64,000 nucleotides of DNA, taken from the NCBI GenBank assembly GCA_017469335.1, contig JAFUGP010000073.1:1-64000 (forward strand). Direction: 5' to 3'. Positions 8,790-17,514 of this stretch are shown here, in pieces. Made by a program: the position numbers and the translations under genes. Origin of the DNA: Succinivibrio sp. (GTDB taxonomy: Bacteria > Pseudomonadota > Gammaproteobacteria > Enterobacterales > Succinivibrionaceae). The notes under the pieces were generated by a model that was given only the letters and a program-made list of their open reading frames with translations, did no database searches and was not told the origin of the DNA. How positions within the stretch are numbered: position 1 is the first letter of the stretch; each line of letters begins with the position of its first letter.

Positions 8790-11370
8790 GCACAGCCTAG
8801 GCGGCCGCACCGCCACCCGGGTGCGCCGTACCGTAGCCGAGATCTTCTTTCTGCTGGTGCTGCTGGTGGGCCTGGGGGCGCTGACACGCGAGCGGGTGGA
8901 GGTGCTGCTCAATCTGACCGTGGAGGATACCGTTGCCGGTCAGACGGCCGATCTGTCGGTGCTGGCCGAGGAGATGTTCAGACGCGAGCTCTCCGAACTG
9001 CACTATGCCGCAGCACTGCTTGAGGAGGCGGCACGGCAGGGCAACGACAAGCTCGAGCGTCTCCTTACCGGGCAGCTGTGCTCTGAGAAGGGCATTACGG
9101 CCGGAGTGCTGCGCCTGAGCGCTGAGGTACGCCGCAAAGGAGTGCTGCCCCTGCCGCAGTTTAAGCGCCTGCCTCTGGCCTTCAGGGGTAACGAAGTGGT
9201 GGATTTCTCTCCCGGACAGGGATTGCTGTTTGCCGTGCCGGTGCTGCGGGGGGATAATGTCAGCGCCGTCATTTACCGCCTGTTTCAAGAAGAGCTGCTG
9301 CCTGAGCTGTTCGGTCTGAGCGAGTACAGCTCAGGCAGCCGCATTCTCATCGCCGATCGCGACGGGCAGGTGATCCTGCCCTACCGCGGCTTCAGTTCTC
9401 AGGAGCGGGAGTTTTTCGCCACCGCCCAGATAGCCGCGGGGTTTGAACAGGTGCGGCAGAGACTGCGCAGCCACCGCGCGGCCGCAGTCTACTCGGAAGG
9501 AATTCAGGGACGCTATTTTCTCTTCGGTGCCGATCTGCCTCACTCCAACTGCTCTTTGATAGGCTACGTCCCCTGGGAGAGCGTGGCCGGCGGCGTGGCC
9601 TGGATCCAGCATCTCATCCTGAGCGTAGGCGGGCTGCTGCTGTTACTCTTCGCCCTGGTCAGCTCCATCGTGTTTATCGCCAGGGCCCGCAGTCAGGAAA
9701 ACGATGAGCTCAGGCACGCCAAACGGATCGCCGAGCGCGCCAACAAGGCCAAGAGCGATTTTCTGGCCAGCATGAGCCATGAGATCCGCACCCCCATCAA
9801 CGCCGTGCTGGGCATGAACGAGCTGATCCTGCGCGAGGCTGACAGTCCGGACATCAGAAAGTACTCGCGCAACGTGGCCCGCGCCGGTCAGTCCCTGCTC
9901 TCCGTCATCAACGATATCCTGGATTTCTCCAAGATTGAGGCTGGTAAGATGCAGCTCACCAACGAGCGTTATTCACTGCGTACCCTGCTGTTGGATGTCA
10001 GAGAGATGATTATGCCGCGGGCGCGGCAAAAGGGACTTGAACTTACGGTAACGGCGGGGGCGCAACTGCCCGATCACCTGTACGGGGACGAGGTCCGCAT
10101 CAGGCAGATCCTGCTCAATCTCCTCACCAACGCCGTCAAATACACGCCCCAGGGTAAGGTGCAGCTGACCGTGTCAGGGCGTGAGGAAACTGACGGCAAC
10201 ATCACGCTTATCTTTGCGGTCAGCGACACCGGCATCGGGTTTAAGCCTGCGGATCAGGAGCGTATTTTTCAGGATTTCGAGCGTTTTGACCTAAAGCGCA
10301 ACCGCCAGGTCGAAGGATCGGGGCTGGGACTTTCCATCTGCCGCAGTTTGGTGCAGCTCATGGGCGGCAGCATTGCCCTTGAGAGCGTATACGGGCAGGG
10401 CTCCACCTTCACGGTCACGCTGACGCAGCGCCGCACCGAGCGCGATGAGTTAGGCGAGCTCAGTAAGCAGGATAAGGAGGCAGAGGACCTTTACTTAGAT
10501 CACGCACCGGCCTTTATCGCCCCTCAGGCGCGGGTGCTGGTGGTGGACGACAATGAGCTTAACCTGGAGGTGGTCGCAGGGCTGCTCAAGCAGAACCAAA
10601 TTGTACCGGTGCTGTGTCACAGCGGTGAAGAGTGCCTCAGACAGCTTGAGGCAGAGCGCTTTGACGTGGTGCTGCTTGATCACATGATGCCCGATCTGGA
10701 CGGCATACAGACGCTCAAACGCGCCCGCACGCTCAAGCTGCAGGGACACCCTGCCTTCGTGGCGCTGACGGCCAACGCCGTCGCGGGCTTTGCCGCGCTC
10801 TACCGCCAGGAGGGATTTGATGCTTACCTCCAAAAACCCCTTGATTACCGTAAATTAGAGCAGGTACTCGCAGATTTTCTGCCTCAGGATGTGCGGCAGC
10901 GGCCACAACCTAAGCAGCAGCGACCAAGTAAGCCCCATCCTGACAGCGCAGCTGACGCCACTGTGTCAGGACTCCGACAGGTGCCCGATGCACAGGCGCT
11001 GTTCAACCCGCAGCTGGGGCTTAAGTACTGCTGCGGTGACATCAAGATGTACCGCAGTGTGCTGACGTTGTACGTCAGTCAGTACCCGCAGAAGATAAGC
11101 GAGCTCGATGAGGCCTGCGGGCAAAGGCGTTATCTGGACTACACCACCTTGGTCCACGCACTCAAATCTTCCTCGCAGACCATCGGTGCTGCCGCGCTTG
11201 CCCGGGCCGCCGCCGCGCAGGAGCAGGCGGGCAGAGAGTGCCTGAACAGTCAGGATAAGGGCGAGGAGCATGAGCTGAAGCGGCAGGAAGCGGCTCTGCT
11301 GCAAGATCAGGCCCGCCTCAGAGAGCTCTACGCGGCTGCGGTGGCCAAGGCACAGGAATATCTGGGCTGA
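8782..11370 (+). CDS. Hybrid sensor histidine kinase with receiver and HPt domains
   Basis: Tripartite inner-membrane phosphorelay kinase of 862 residues. TM helices lie at about 18-34 and 277-300, flanking a periplasmic domain of about 240 residues. HisKA follows with the phospho-acceptor H333 (SMSHEIRTPIN), then HATPase with N450 (NAVKYT), DTGIGF and GSGLGLSIC boxes. A receiver domain has VVDDNE and phospho-acceptor D633 (LLDHMMPDLDG), and the C-terminal HPt domain has H792 (VHALKSSSQTIG). All phosphotransfer residues are intact. A TTG start at 8782 overlaps the binding-protein gene by 8 nt, with AGGGAG 9 nt upstream, implying coupled translation. No output response regulator is adjacent, so the final receiver must be encoded elsewhere. 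Confidence 0.93.
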   Translation: MSEHSLGGRTATRVRRTVAEIFFLLVLLVGLGALTRERVEVLLNLTVEDTVAGQTADLSVLAEEMFRRELSELHYAAALLEEAARQGNDKLERLLTGQLCSEKGITAGVLRLSAEVRRKGVLPLPQFKRLPLAFRGNEVVDFSPGQGLLFAVPVLRGDNVSAVIYRLFQEELLPELFGLSEYSSGSRILIADRDGQVILPYRGFSSQEREFFATAQIAAGFEQVRQRLRSHRAAAVYSEGIQGRYFLFGADLPHSNCSLIGYVPWESVAGGVAWIQHLILSVGGLLLLLFALVSSIVFIARARSQENDELRHAKRIAERANKAKSDFLASMSHEIRTPINAVLGMNELILREADSPDIRKYSRNVARAGQSLLSVINDILDFSKIEAGKMQLTNERYSLRTLLLDVREMIMPRARQKGLELTVTAGAQLPDHLYGDEVRIRQILLNLLTNAVKYTPQGKVQLTVSGREETDGNITLIFAVSDTGIGFKPADQERIFQDFERFDLKRNRQVEGSGLGLSICRSLVQLMGGSIALESVYGQGSTFTVTLTQRRTERDELGELSKQDKEAEDLYLDHAPAFIAPQARVLVVDDNELNLEVVAGLLKQNQIVPVLCHSGEECLRQLEAERFDVVLLDHMMPDLDGIQTLKRARTLKLQGHPAFVALTANAVAGFAALYRQEGFDAYLQKPLDYRKLEQVLADFLPQDVRQRPQPKQQRPSKPHPDSAADATVSGLRQVPDAQALFNPQLGLKYCCGDIKMYRSVLTLYVSQYPQKISELDEACGQRRYLDYTTLVHALKSSSQTIGAAALARAAAAQEQAGRECLNSQDKGEEHELKRQEAALLQDQARLRELYAAAVAKAQEYLG

Positions 11371-11373
11371 GGG

Positions 11374-12306
11374 CTATAACCCGCCGGGCAGGGGGAATTC
11401 CCGGTCGGGATCGGGACTGCTGAGTTCCTGCACCTGCGTGGCACCCCGCTCTTTTAGGTAGGTGAGCAGTTCACTGACCAGATACTCCGGCACCGAGGCC
11501 CCGGCCGACACCCCCACCTGAGTGGCGCCCTCAAGCCAGCCTGCCTCAACCTCGGCCGCATCATCCACCAGATAGGAGCGCGCCCCCTCGCGTTGCGCCA
11601 CCTCCCGCAGACGGTTGGAGTTGGAGGAATTGGCCGAGCCCACGATGAGCACCACCTCACAGCGCTGTGCCAGGGCGCGCACGGCATTCTGACGGCGCTG
11701 CGTGGCCGTACAGGTGTCATCGGCCTTAGGCCCTTTGATGTGGGGGTAGCGCTCGCGCAGGCGCCTCACCGTCAGGGCGGTCTCCTCCACCGAGAGCGTG
11801 GTCTGGGTGGCGAAGATGGCTCTCTCCCCGTCCAAAGCGAGCTCATCGACCTCCTGCGGAGTCAGCAGTACGTGCACCAAAGCCGGATCGCCTGTGTACT
11901 GCCCGATGGTGCCGATGACCTCCTGATGACCCTTATGGCCGATGACCACGGCCTCCAGACCTGCTGAGGCGGCCTTGTTCATTTTGCGGTGAATGCCGCT
12001 GACCACCGGACAGGTGGCGTCGATGACGGTAAGCTGCCGCGCCGCCGCCTCACGCTCGATATCCTTGCCCACGCCGTGCGCCGAGAAGATGAGCACGCTG
12101 CCGTCGGGCACTTCCTTTAAGTCCTCGACGAACACGGCGCCCTGCTCTTTTAAGGCGGCGACCACGTGGCGGTTGTGCACCACCTCATGCAGCACGTAGA
12201 CCTCGGTGCCCCGGTAGCGTTCCAGGGCCTTTTCCACCGTGCTGATGGCCCGGTGCACGCCCGCGCACATGCCTCTGTCCCCGGCGAGCAGAACACTGAA
12301 GCTCAT
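11374..12306 (-). CDS. ispH: 4-hydroxy-3-methylbut-2-enyl diphosphate reductase
   Basis: Last step of the MEP isoprenoid pathway: a [4Fe-4S] enzyme that reduces HMBPP to IPP and DMAPP. 310 residues, typical of IspH/LytB. The three conserved iron-sulfur cysteines are visible: C14 in RGMCAGVHRA, C99 in DATCPVVSGIHRK and C199 in ADDTCTATQRRQ. The SAHGVG and SSNSNRL substrate-binding motifs are also present. The start overlaps the end of lspA by 4 nt, so it is the last gene of ribF-ileS-lspA-ispH. In E. coli fkpB lies between lspA and ispH; it is absent here. Confidence 0.97.
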   Translation of the reverse strand: MSFSVLLAGDRGMCAGVHRAISTVEKALERYRGTEVYVLHEVVHNRHVVAALKEQGAVFVEDLKEVPDGSVLIFSAHGVGKDIEREAAARQLTVIDATCPVVSGIHRKMNKAASAGLEAVVIGHKGHQEVIGTIGQYTGDPALVHVLLTPQEVDELALDGERAIFATQTTLSVEETALTVRRLRERYPHIKGPKADDTCTATQRRQNAVRALAQRCEVVLIVGSANSSNSNRLREVAQREGARSYLVDDAAEVEAGWLEGATQVGVSAGASVPEYLVSELLTYLKERGATQVQELSSPDPDREFPLPGGL

Positions 12307-12824
12307 GAGGACTGTCCGGCCTTCTCGGGGCTCTTGCGCTCAAACAGGCTTTGCAGCACCAACAGTCCCGCGCCGGTACACACCGCGATGTCGGCCACGT
12401 TGAAGGCCGGGTATGACCAGTAATAATCAGGACCTCTGAGGTAGAAGTGCAGAAAATCAACCACATGACCCAGCACCACCCGGTCAATGAGGTTGCCCAG
12501 TGCCCCGCCTATGACCAGGGCCACCGAGAGGCAGGTCCAGAACTTAGAGCGGGAGAGCCTCAGGAGATACCACACCAGGACGGCCACAATGATCACCGCC
12601 GTGGCCATGAAGAGGTAGCGCTGCCAGCCTCCGCGGTCGGCCAGAAAGCTGAAGGCCGCCCCCTCGTTGTAGACGTGCACCAGACTGAAGAACGGCAGCA
12701 GCTGCCAGCCGCTGCCGCCTGCCGGCACACTGTGGACCACCAGATACTTGGTGAGCTGATCGAGGATCACCACCACCGCACTGCAGATAAGGTAACGGCC
12801 CCCGTGGGCGGAATTAAGTCTCAT
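12303..12824 (-). CDS. lspA: Lipoprotein signal peptidase II
   Basis: Inner-membrane aspartyl protease that removes the signal peptide of diacylglyceryl-prolipoproteins. 173 residues with four hydrophobic helices (about 11-30, 70-88, 96-112 and 140-157). The catalytic dyad is D123 (GHVVDFLHF) and D145 (FNVADIAV), with the NLIDR motif at 111-115. The start ATG at 12824 shares one base with the ileS stop (TGATG), indicating translational coupling; the open frame further upstream lies inside ileS. The end overlaps ispH by 4 nt. Confidence 0.96.
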   Translation of the reverse strand: MRLNSAHGGRYLICSAVVVILDQLTKYLVVHSVPAGGSGWQLLPFFSLVHVYNEGAAFSFLADRGGWQRYLFMATAVIIVAVLVWYLLRLSRSKFWTCLSVALVIGGALGNLIDRVVLGHVVDFLHFYLRGPDYYWSYPAFNVADIAVCTGAGLLVLQSLFERKSPEKAGQSS

Positions 12825-15649
12825 CAGGCAAAACGCCTCAGCTCGCCTAGGGCCTCGGTGATGTTCTGCACGCAGCGGCGGCACAGCGTGGGATGAGCGG
12901 CATCCTGCCCTACGTCCTCCTCATAGTGCCAGCAGCGCTCGCATTTTTGCGCTGCGGACTTGCTTACCGTGAAAGCGCACTTAAGTCCTTCGGCCACGAC
13001 AGCCTCGGCCGGGGCGGGGGCATCGCTCAGGACCGTCTTGGAGGTAATGAGCACGAACTTGAGCTCATCGCCTAACTGCACCAGATCATCCTTAAGCTGT
13101 CCTGAGGTATAGACAGTGAGATTGGCCTCCAGCGAGCCGCCGATGATCCCCGCGTTGCGGGCGCTTTCCAGGGCGCGGTTGGCCTCGTCACGGAATTTTA
13201 AGATACGCTCCCAGTAGGCCGAATTGAAGGGCGAGCTTTCATCCAACTCGCGCAGCCCCTCAAACCAGCGGGAGGTGAACACGAACTCCTCACGCTCCCC
13301 CGGCAGAGCCTGCCAGGCCTCCTGCGCGGTAAAGGACATGATGGGCGCCATCCAGCGCAACAGCGCCTCGGCGATGAGATAAAGCGCGCTCTGACAGGAG
13401 CGGCGGGCCAGTCCGGTGGCGCTGGCCGTATACTGCCTGTCCTTGATGATATCCAGATAGAAAGAGCCCAGCTCGATGGAGCAAAAGCGCATCAGAAGCT
13501 GCACTACCATGTGGAAATCGTAATTGTCATAGTAGGCGATGAGCTGCTTTTGCGTACGCGCGGCCAGCGACACGGCCCATTTGTCCAGCTCAACCATCTG
13601 TTCAAAGGGCACCAGATCGGTCTTGGGATTGAAGCCGTTTAGGTTGGCCAGCAGAAAGCGCATGGTGTTGCGCACACGGCGGTAGGCATCGGAGGTGCGT
13701 TTGAAAATATCGTGCGAGACGGCCATGTCGCCGGTATAGTCGTTGGAGGCAATCCACAGCCTGAGCACGTCGGCCCCCAATTTGTCTATGACCTCCTGCG
13801 GGGCGATGACATTGCCCAAAGACTTGGACATCTTGCGGCCCTGCGCGTCCACGGTGAAGCCGTGCGTGAGCACCTGACGGTAGGGAGCGTGCCCGACCGT
13901 GGCGCAGCCTAACATCAGTGAGGACATAAACCAACCGCGGTGCTGATCGGAGCCCTCCAGGTACATATCCGCGCCGTGGCCGTGGAACTCAGGACGCTGC
14001 GCAACCACGGTAAAGCTGGTCGAGCCCGAGTCAAACCACACGTCCAGGGTATTGGGATCCTTGTGGTAGTGAGCGGCTTCCTCGGGACCTACCAGATCCT
14101 CCACGCTCAGATCCCACCAGGCCTGAATGCCGCGAGACTCCACGGCCTGAGCGACCTTCTCGATGAGCTCGGGAGTGCGGGGATGGATCTCGCCCGTGTC
14201 ATTGTTGATAAGTACGGCACAGGGCATGCCCCAGGTACGCTGACGGGAGATACACCAGTCGGTACGCTGCCTGACCATGGCCTCGATACGGTTCTGGCCC
14301 CAGGAGGGGATCCAGCGCACCCCCTTGATCTCGCTTAAGGCTTTATCACGCAACCCCTTGCCGTCCATGGAGATGAACCACTGCGCGGTGGCGCGGAAAA
14401 TCACCGGTGTCTTGTGACGCCAGCAGTGCGGATAGCTGTGAGTTAAGCGGGTACTGTAGAGCAGCGCGCCTTTTTCCTTGAGGATTTTGATGATCTCGGG
14501 ATTGGCCTTGAGCACGTTGACCCCCGGCAGCACTGGTGCGTCCTGCTTGTAGCAGCCGTCATCGCCCACCGGGTTGTAGATCTCGATGCCGTATTTGACG
14601 CAGACATTGTAGTCATCCAGACCGTGGCCGCCGGCGGTGTGCACGCAGCCGGTACCGGCCTCTAAGGTCACGTGCGCGCCCAGCACCACCGGCACCGTCA
14701 GATCCACAAAGGGATGCTTAAAGCGCAAATGCTCCAGTTCCTTGCCGCTGACGCTGTGCCCGAGCTCACGGTAGGAGGTGATCCCCGCCGTCTGCATCAC
14801 TGAGGCGGCCAGCTCCGTGGCCATTAAAAAGCGCTCGGGTCCGGTGGGCAGCTGCGCTTCCACCAGCGAGTACTGCAGGTGCTCGTTTAAGCAAATGGCG
14901 CGGTTAGCCGGCAAGGTCCAGGGCGTGGTGGTCCAGATCACGCAGGAGAGCGGCCCTTCACCCTGCGCACCGAAGATGGCGGCAACTTTCTCCTCATCTT
15001 CGGCCTTAAAGCGCACATAGATGGAATCGCCCGACACATCCTGATATTCGACCTCGGCCTCGGCCAGCGCCGACTGGCAGTCCATACACCAGTACACCGG
15101 TTTTAGACCGCGCACAAAATGGCCCTTGTCAATGACCTGGCCCAAGGCGCGCAGCGTGTCGGCCTCGGTCTTGAAGTCCATGGTAAGGTAGGGGTGATCC
15201 CAGTCGCCGAGCACCCCCAGGCGTTTGAAATCCTTGCGCTGAGCGTCAATCTGGCTTTGGGCGTACTTGCGGCACTCCTCTCTGAAAGCGGCCGCATCAA
15301 TCTTCTGCCCGGGCTTGCCCACCATGCTCTCCACCTTGACCTCAATGGGCAGCCCGTGGCAGTCCCAGCCGGGGATATAGGGAGAGTCGTAACCGCTCAG
15401 CGTCTTGGATTTGACGATGATGTCCTTGAGCACCTTGTTGATGGCGTGTCCGATATGAATGTTGCCGTTGGCATAGGGCGGGCCGTCGTGCAGGATAAAG
15501 GTATCGCAGCCGCGGCGGGATTCGCGGATCTTCTTATAGAGCTCACGCTCCTCCCAGTCCTTGAGCATCACAGGCTCGCGCTGAGCCAGATTGCCGCGCA
15601 TGGGAAACTCGGTGTTGGGTAAATTCAAGGTACTCTTATAGTCAGCCAT
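12824..15649 (-). CDS. ileS: Isoleucyl-tRNA synthetase
   Basis: Class I synthetase that charges tRNA-Ile and edits valine. 941 residues, matching the bacterial zinc-type enzyme. HIGH is present as HIGH at 65-68 ([10 protein letters not shown]) and KMSKS at about 606-610 ([10 protein letters not shown]). The C-terminal zinc ribbon has C903, C906, C923 and C926 ([11 protein letters not shown] and LCRRC). It starts with a good AGGAA ribosome site, follows ribF directly (its start overlaps the ribF stop), and is coupled to lspA by a TGATG overlap. Confidence 0.98.
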   Translation of the reverse strand: MADYKSTLNLPNTEFPMRGNLAQREPVMLKDWEERELYKKIRESRRGCDTFILHDGPPYANGNIHIGHAINKVLKDIIVKSKTLSGYDSPYIPGWDCHGLPIEVKVESMVGKPGQKIDAAAFREECRKYAQSQIDAQRKDFKRLGVLGDWDHPYLTMDFKTEADTLRALGQVIDKGHFVRGLKPVYWCMDCQSALAEAEVEYQDVSGDSIYVRFKAEDEEKVAAIFGAQGEGPLSCVIWTTTPWTLPANRAICLNEHLQYSLVEAQLPTGPERFLMATELAASVMQTAGITSYRELGHSVSGKELEHLRFKHPFVDLTVPVVLGAHVTLEAGTGCVHTAGGHGLDDYNVCVKYGIEIYNPVGDDGCYKQDAPVLPGVNVLKANPEIIKILKEKGALLYSTRLTHSYPHCWRHKTPVIFRATAQWFISMDGKGLRDKALSEIKGVRWIPSWGQNRIEAMVRQRTDWCISRQRTWGMPCAVLINNDTGEIHPRTPELIEKVAQAVESRGIQAWWDLSVEDLVGPEEAAHYHKDPNTLDVWFDSGSTSFTVVAQRPEFHGHGADMYLEGSDQHRGWFMSSLMLGCATVGHAPYRQVLTHGFTVDAQGRKMSKSLGNVIAPQEVIDKLGADVLRLWIASNDYTGDMAVSHDIFKRTSDAYRRVRNTMRFLLANLNGFNPKTDLVPFEQMVELDKWAVSLAARTQKQLIAYYDNYDFHMVVQLLMRFCSIELGSFYLDIIKDRQYTASATGLARRSCQSALYLIAEALLRWMAPIMSFTAQEAWQALPGEREEFVFTSRWFEGLRELDESSPFNSAYWERILKFRDEANRALESARNAGIIGGSLEANLTVYTSGQLKDDLVQLGDELKFVLITSKTVLSDAPAPAEAVVAEGLKCAFTVSKSAAQKCERCWHYEEDVGQDAAHPTLCRRCVQNITEALGELRRFA

Positions 15650-16608
15650 CAGTCAGTTCCTGCCAGGTTGCCGACCCCAGCGCAGCGCGACAGCAACGCG
15701 CGCGCCTCACTGCGGTCATGTTCCAGTTGTTTCGTCAGCTCATCCAAAGCCGCGAAGGTCCGCTCATCCCTGAGCCGGGCCACAAAGTAAATCTGTAAAT
15801 GCGCTCCGTAGAGCGAGCCTTGGAAGTCAAACAAATTGACCTCCAAGGTCACCGGATGCTCAGGATGCGGCGCGCTCGGGCGCACGCCCACATTGGCCAT
15901 GCCCTCATACACCCGCCCCTGCTCGTCGGCGACCAAGACGGCAAACACACCGCGCAGCGTGCGCAAACGCCGCCCCACGATGAGATTGGCCGTGGGAAAT
16001 CCCAACTGCCGGCCGATGCCGTCCCCATGGCCCACGCGGCAGCTGATGCTGTAGTAAGCTCCCAACAGCTCGCGGGCCTGCTCAAGCTGTCCTCGCGAGA
16101 GCAGGGAGCGCAGCAGACTGCTGGAAATGCGCTCCCCTTGCCACAGGCATTCCGTAACCTGCAAGGTCCTGATGCCATAGACGGCACAGTTATCCTTCAG
16201 GCATTGATAATCCCCGCGTCCTAGGTAGCCAAAGTTAAAGCGGCTGCCCACGGTGACGCTGCATGCATCAAGACGCTCGTGCAAGAGCTTTGCGACAAAA
16301 CGCTCGGGCTCCAAAGAGCTTAAGGCGCGGTCAAACTTGAGGCAGAACACCAGATCCACACCCAGGGCGGCAAAGCAGCTTAATTTGTCACGCAGGGAGT
16401 AAAGCCGCTGCGGGGGTGTGGGGCATAAATATTCCAGTGGCTGCGGCTCAAAGATGAGCACCGCCCCGTTGCAGCGTTGCGCACTGGCCTGCTGCAGCAT
16501 CTGCGCTATCACCGCCCGGTGTCCTGCATGCACACCGTCGAAATTGCCGATGGCCAGCGCCACAGGACCTTGAGGGTGATAATCGTTAAGGTGCCTGACC
16601 AGCCGCAT
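15649..16608 (-). CDS. ribF: Bifunctional riboflavin kinase / FAD synthetase
   Basis: Phosphorylates riboflavin to FMN and adenylylates FMN to FAD in the cytoplasm. 319 residues. The N-terminal nucleotidyltransferase domain carries the [13 protein letters not shown] motif at about 22-34 and a second motif near [10 protein letters not shown]. The C-terminal kinase domain has [13 protein letters not shown] (PTAN) and the [12 protein letters not shown] and [10 protein letters not shown] stretches. It heads the operon ribF-ileS-lspA-ispH, with a TATAAT-type promoter just upstream and divergent from rpsT. No FMN riboswitch is visible in the short leader. Confidence 0.96.
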   Translation of the reverse strand: MRLVRHLNDYHPQGPVALAIGNFDGVHAGHRAVIAQMLQQASAQRCNGAVLIFEPQPLEYLCPTPPQRLYSLRDKLSCFAALGVDLVFCLKFDRALSSLEPERFVAKLLHERLDACSVTVGSRFNFGYLGRGDYQCLKDNCAVYGIRTLQVTECLWQGERISSSLLRSLLSRGQLEQARELLGAYYSISCRVGHGDGIGRQLGFPTANLIVGRRLRTLRGVFAVLVADEQGRVYEGMANVGVRPSAPHPEHPVTLEVNLFDFQGSLYGAHLQIYFVARLRDERTFAALDELTKQLEHDRSEARALLSRCAGVGNLAGTD

Positions 16609-16645
16609 AACCCAAACCTTGCCGTCTCTACGAAAACAGAGACAT

Positions 16646-16651
16646 ATTATA
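16646..16651 (-). promoter_or_regulatory. -10 element of the ribF operon promoter
   Basis: A perfect TATAAT on the minus strand about 38 bp upstream of the ribF start. The expected start of transcription lies at a small inverted repeat, GTCTCT/AGAGAC (16624-16629 with 16638-16643), which would form a hairpin at or near the 5' end of the mRNA. Confidence 0.55.
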
Positions 16652-16784
16652 GCTCAGTTTGGTTCTTTTACGGAAAAAGAACGGGGACAGGAGGTTGTTA
16701 CGCTCGAACAAAAGCAAACTCTTTCAAAGGGTTAGAATGCCATTTTCGCAAATGGCGATTTGTGTGCACACAAGCCTTAAAAAA

Positions 16785-16793
16785 TGCTAGAAT
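16785..16793 (+). promoter_or_regulatory. Extended -10 promoter of rpsT
   Basis: TGcTAGAAT lies about 83 bp upstream of the rpsT GTG start. No strong -35 is visible. It fits a leader of about 75 nt. The space between this element and the divergent ribF promoter (16652-16784) shows no gene. Confidence 0.45.
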
Positions 16794-16875
16794 ATTGCGC
16801 TCAGAAACCACGTGGTTTCCCGTGATGCAAGATTGCTCAGTAAACAAAGTTCAAAAGAGATTTTAGGAGCCGCAA

Positions 16876-17139
16876 GTGCCAAACATCAAATCTGCCAAGA
16901 AGCGCGTGGTAATTGCAGAGAAGGCCCGTCAGCGCAATGTCGCCGGGCGTTCTAAGATGCGTACCATGATCAAGAATGTCATCAAGACCGTCGCCGCCGG
17001 CGACAAAGAGGCTGCCAAGGCTGCCTTCATCCGCGCCGAGTCGGTGCTCGACAGCAGCGTGGGCAAGGGTCTTATTCACAAGAACAAGGCCGCCCGTCAC
17101 AAGAGCAAACTCTCCGCTCTGGTCAAGGCCATGGGCTGA
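16876..17139 (+). CDS. rpsT: 30S ribosomal protein S20
   Basis: Primary 16S rRNA-binding protein of the small subunit. 87 residues, strongly basic, with the family start PNIKSAKKRVVIAEKAR and an end rich in HKSKLSALV. It starts with GTG at 16876, preceded by TTTTAGGAG. It stands alone, divergent from ribF as in other gammaproteobacteria, and is followed by a strong intrinsic terminator. A non-AUG start is also common in rpsT of enterobacteria (UUG in E. coli). Confidence 0.98.
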   Translation: MPNIKSAKKRVVIAEKARQRNVAGRSKMRTMIKNVIKTVAAGDKEAAKAAFIRAESVLDSSVGKGLIHKNKAARHKSKLSALVKAMG

Positions 17140-17159
17140 GTTTTCACTCTGCCCTCCCC

Positions 17160-17186
17160 AAAATCCCGCCCAGGCGGGATTTTTTA
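17160..17186 (+). terminator. Intrinsic terminator of rpsT
   Basis: ATCCCGCC-CA-GGCGGGAT stem followed by a run of T; preceded by four A, so it may also act on the other strand. Confidence 0.9.
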
Positions 17187-17212
17187 TGCCTCAAAGCGGA
17201 TGATCTTGGCAA

Positions 17213-17244
17213 AAAAAGACGGCTGTGGGATCGCTCCCAAGCCG
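17213..17244 (-). terminator. Intrinsic terminator of a short minus-strand transcript
   Basis: On the minus strand CGGCT..GGGA (17244-17235) pairs with TCCC..AGCCG (17230-17220), followed by seven T (17213-17219 region). This is a well-formed rho-independent terminator. Its only minus-strand upstream sequence before the sugar-binding-protein terminator is 17245-17439, so it implies a short separate RNA or a second terminator for read-through. Confidence 0.7.
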
Positions 17245-17308
17245 CCACACAATATAGGTTGTGCACCTAATTCACACATGCAACAGAGCCACCAGAATTT
17301 GCTTGCAA

Positions 17309-17380
17309 CTACTTTCGGAGAACCAAAGTTAGTCTTAGGTAACTCATATTAGCATATGCTAACTCAAGAGTAGGCCACAT
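17309..17380 (-). CDS. Possible 23-residue small protein
   Basis: ATG on the minus strand at 17380 is preceded by a strong GGAGG 6 nt away and opens a 23-codon frame beginning MWPTLELAYANMSYLRLTL and ending with TAG. It lies between the terminator of the MglB-like gene (17440-17476) and the terminator at 17213-17244. A perfect 14-bp palindrome (17349-17362) falls inside it. No convincing promoter was found directly upstream. An 11-nt direct repeat (CACATGCAACA on the plus strand) occurs at the start codon (17376-17386) and again at 17275-17285. It could be a leader or small peptide, part of an sRNA, or chance. Confidence 0.35.
   Translation of the reverse strand: MWPTLELAYANMSYLRLTLVLRK
17349..17362. 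repeat. Perfect 14-bp palindrome
   Basis: TTAGCATATGCTAA reads the same on both strands. It lies inside the 17309-17380 small frame. It could be a protein-binding site; no partner site was seen. Confidence 0.4.
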
Positions 17381-17439
17381 GCAACACCTCCAAATAAAAA
17401 TCTTCCGCACTCTTCTGCAACCACTTGAAAATAATAAAA

Positions 17440-17476
17440 AATAAAATGGAAAAGGAGTCATTCTCAGACTCCTTTA
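17440..17476 (-). terminator. Terminator of the MglB-like gene
   Basis: On the minus strand AAGGAGTC-N7-GACTCCTT (17474-17452) is followed by a T-rich tract (TTCCATTTTATTTTTTA). It lies about 40 nt beyond the stop codon of the gene at 17515-18597. Confidence 0.85.
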
Positions 17477-17514
17477 AGTGCTGCTGCGGCCCTGGAATTG
17501 GGCCTGGGTCGGGG

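Noticed and set aside
16609..16660. FMN riboswitch before ribF
   Set aside because: The likely leader is under 40 nt and contains only one small hairpin; no RFN element sequence is present.
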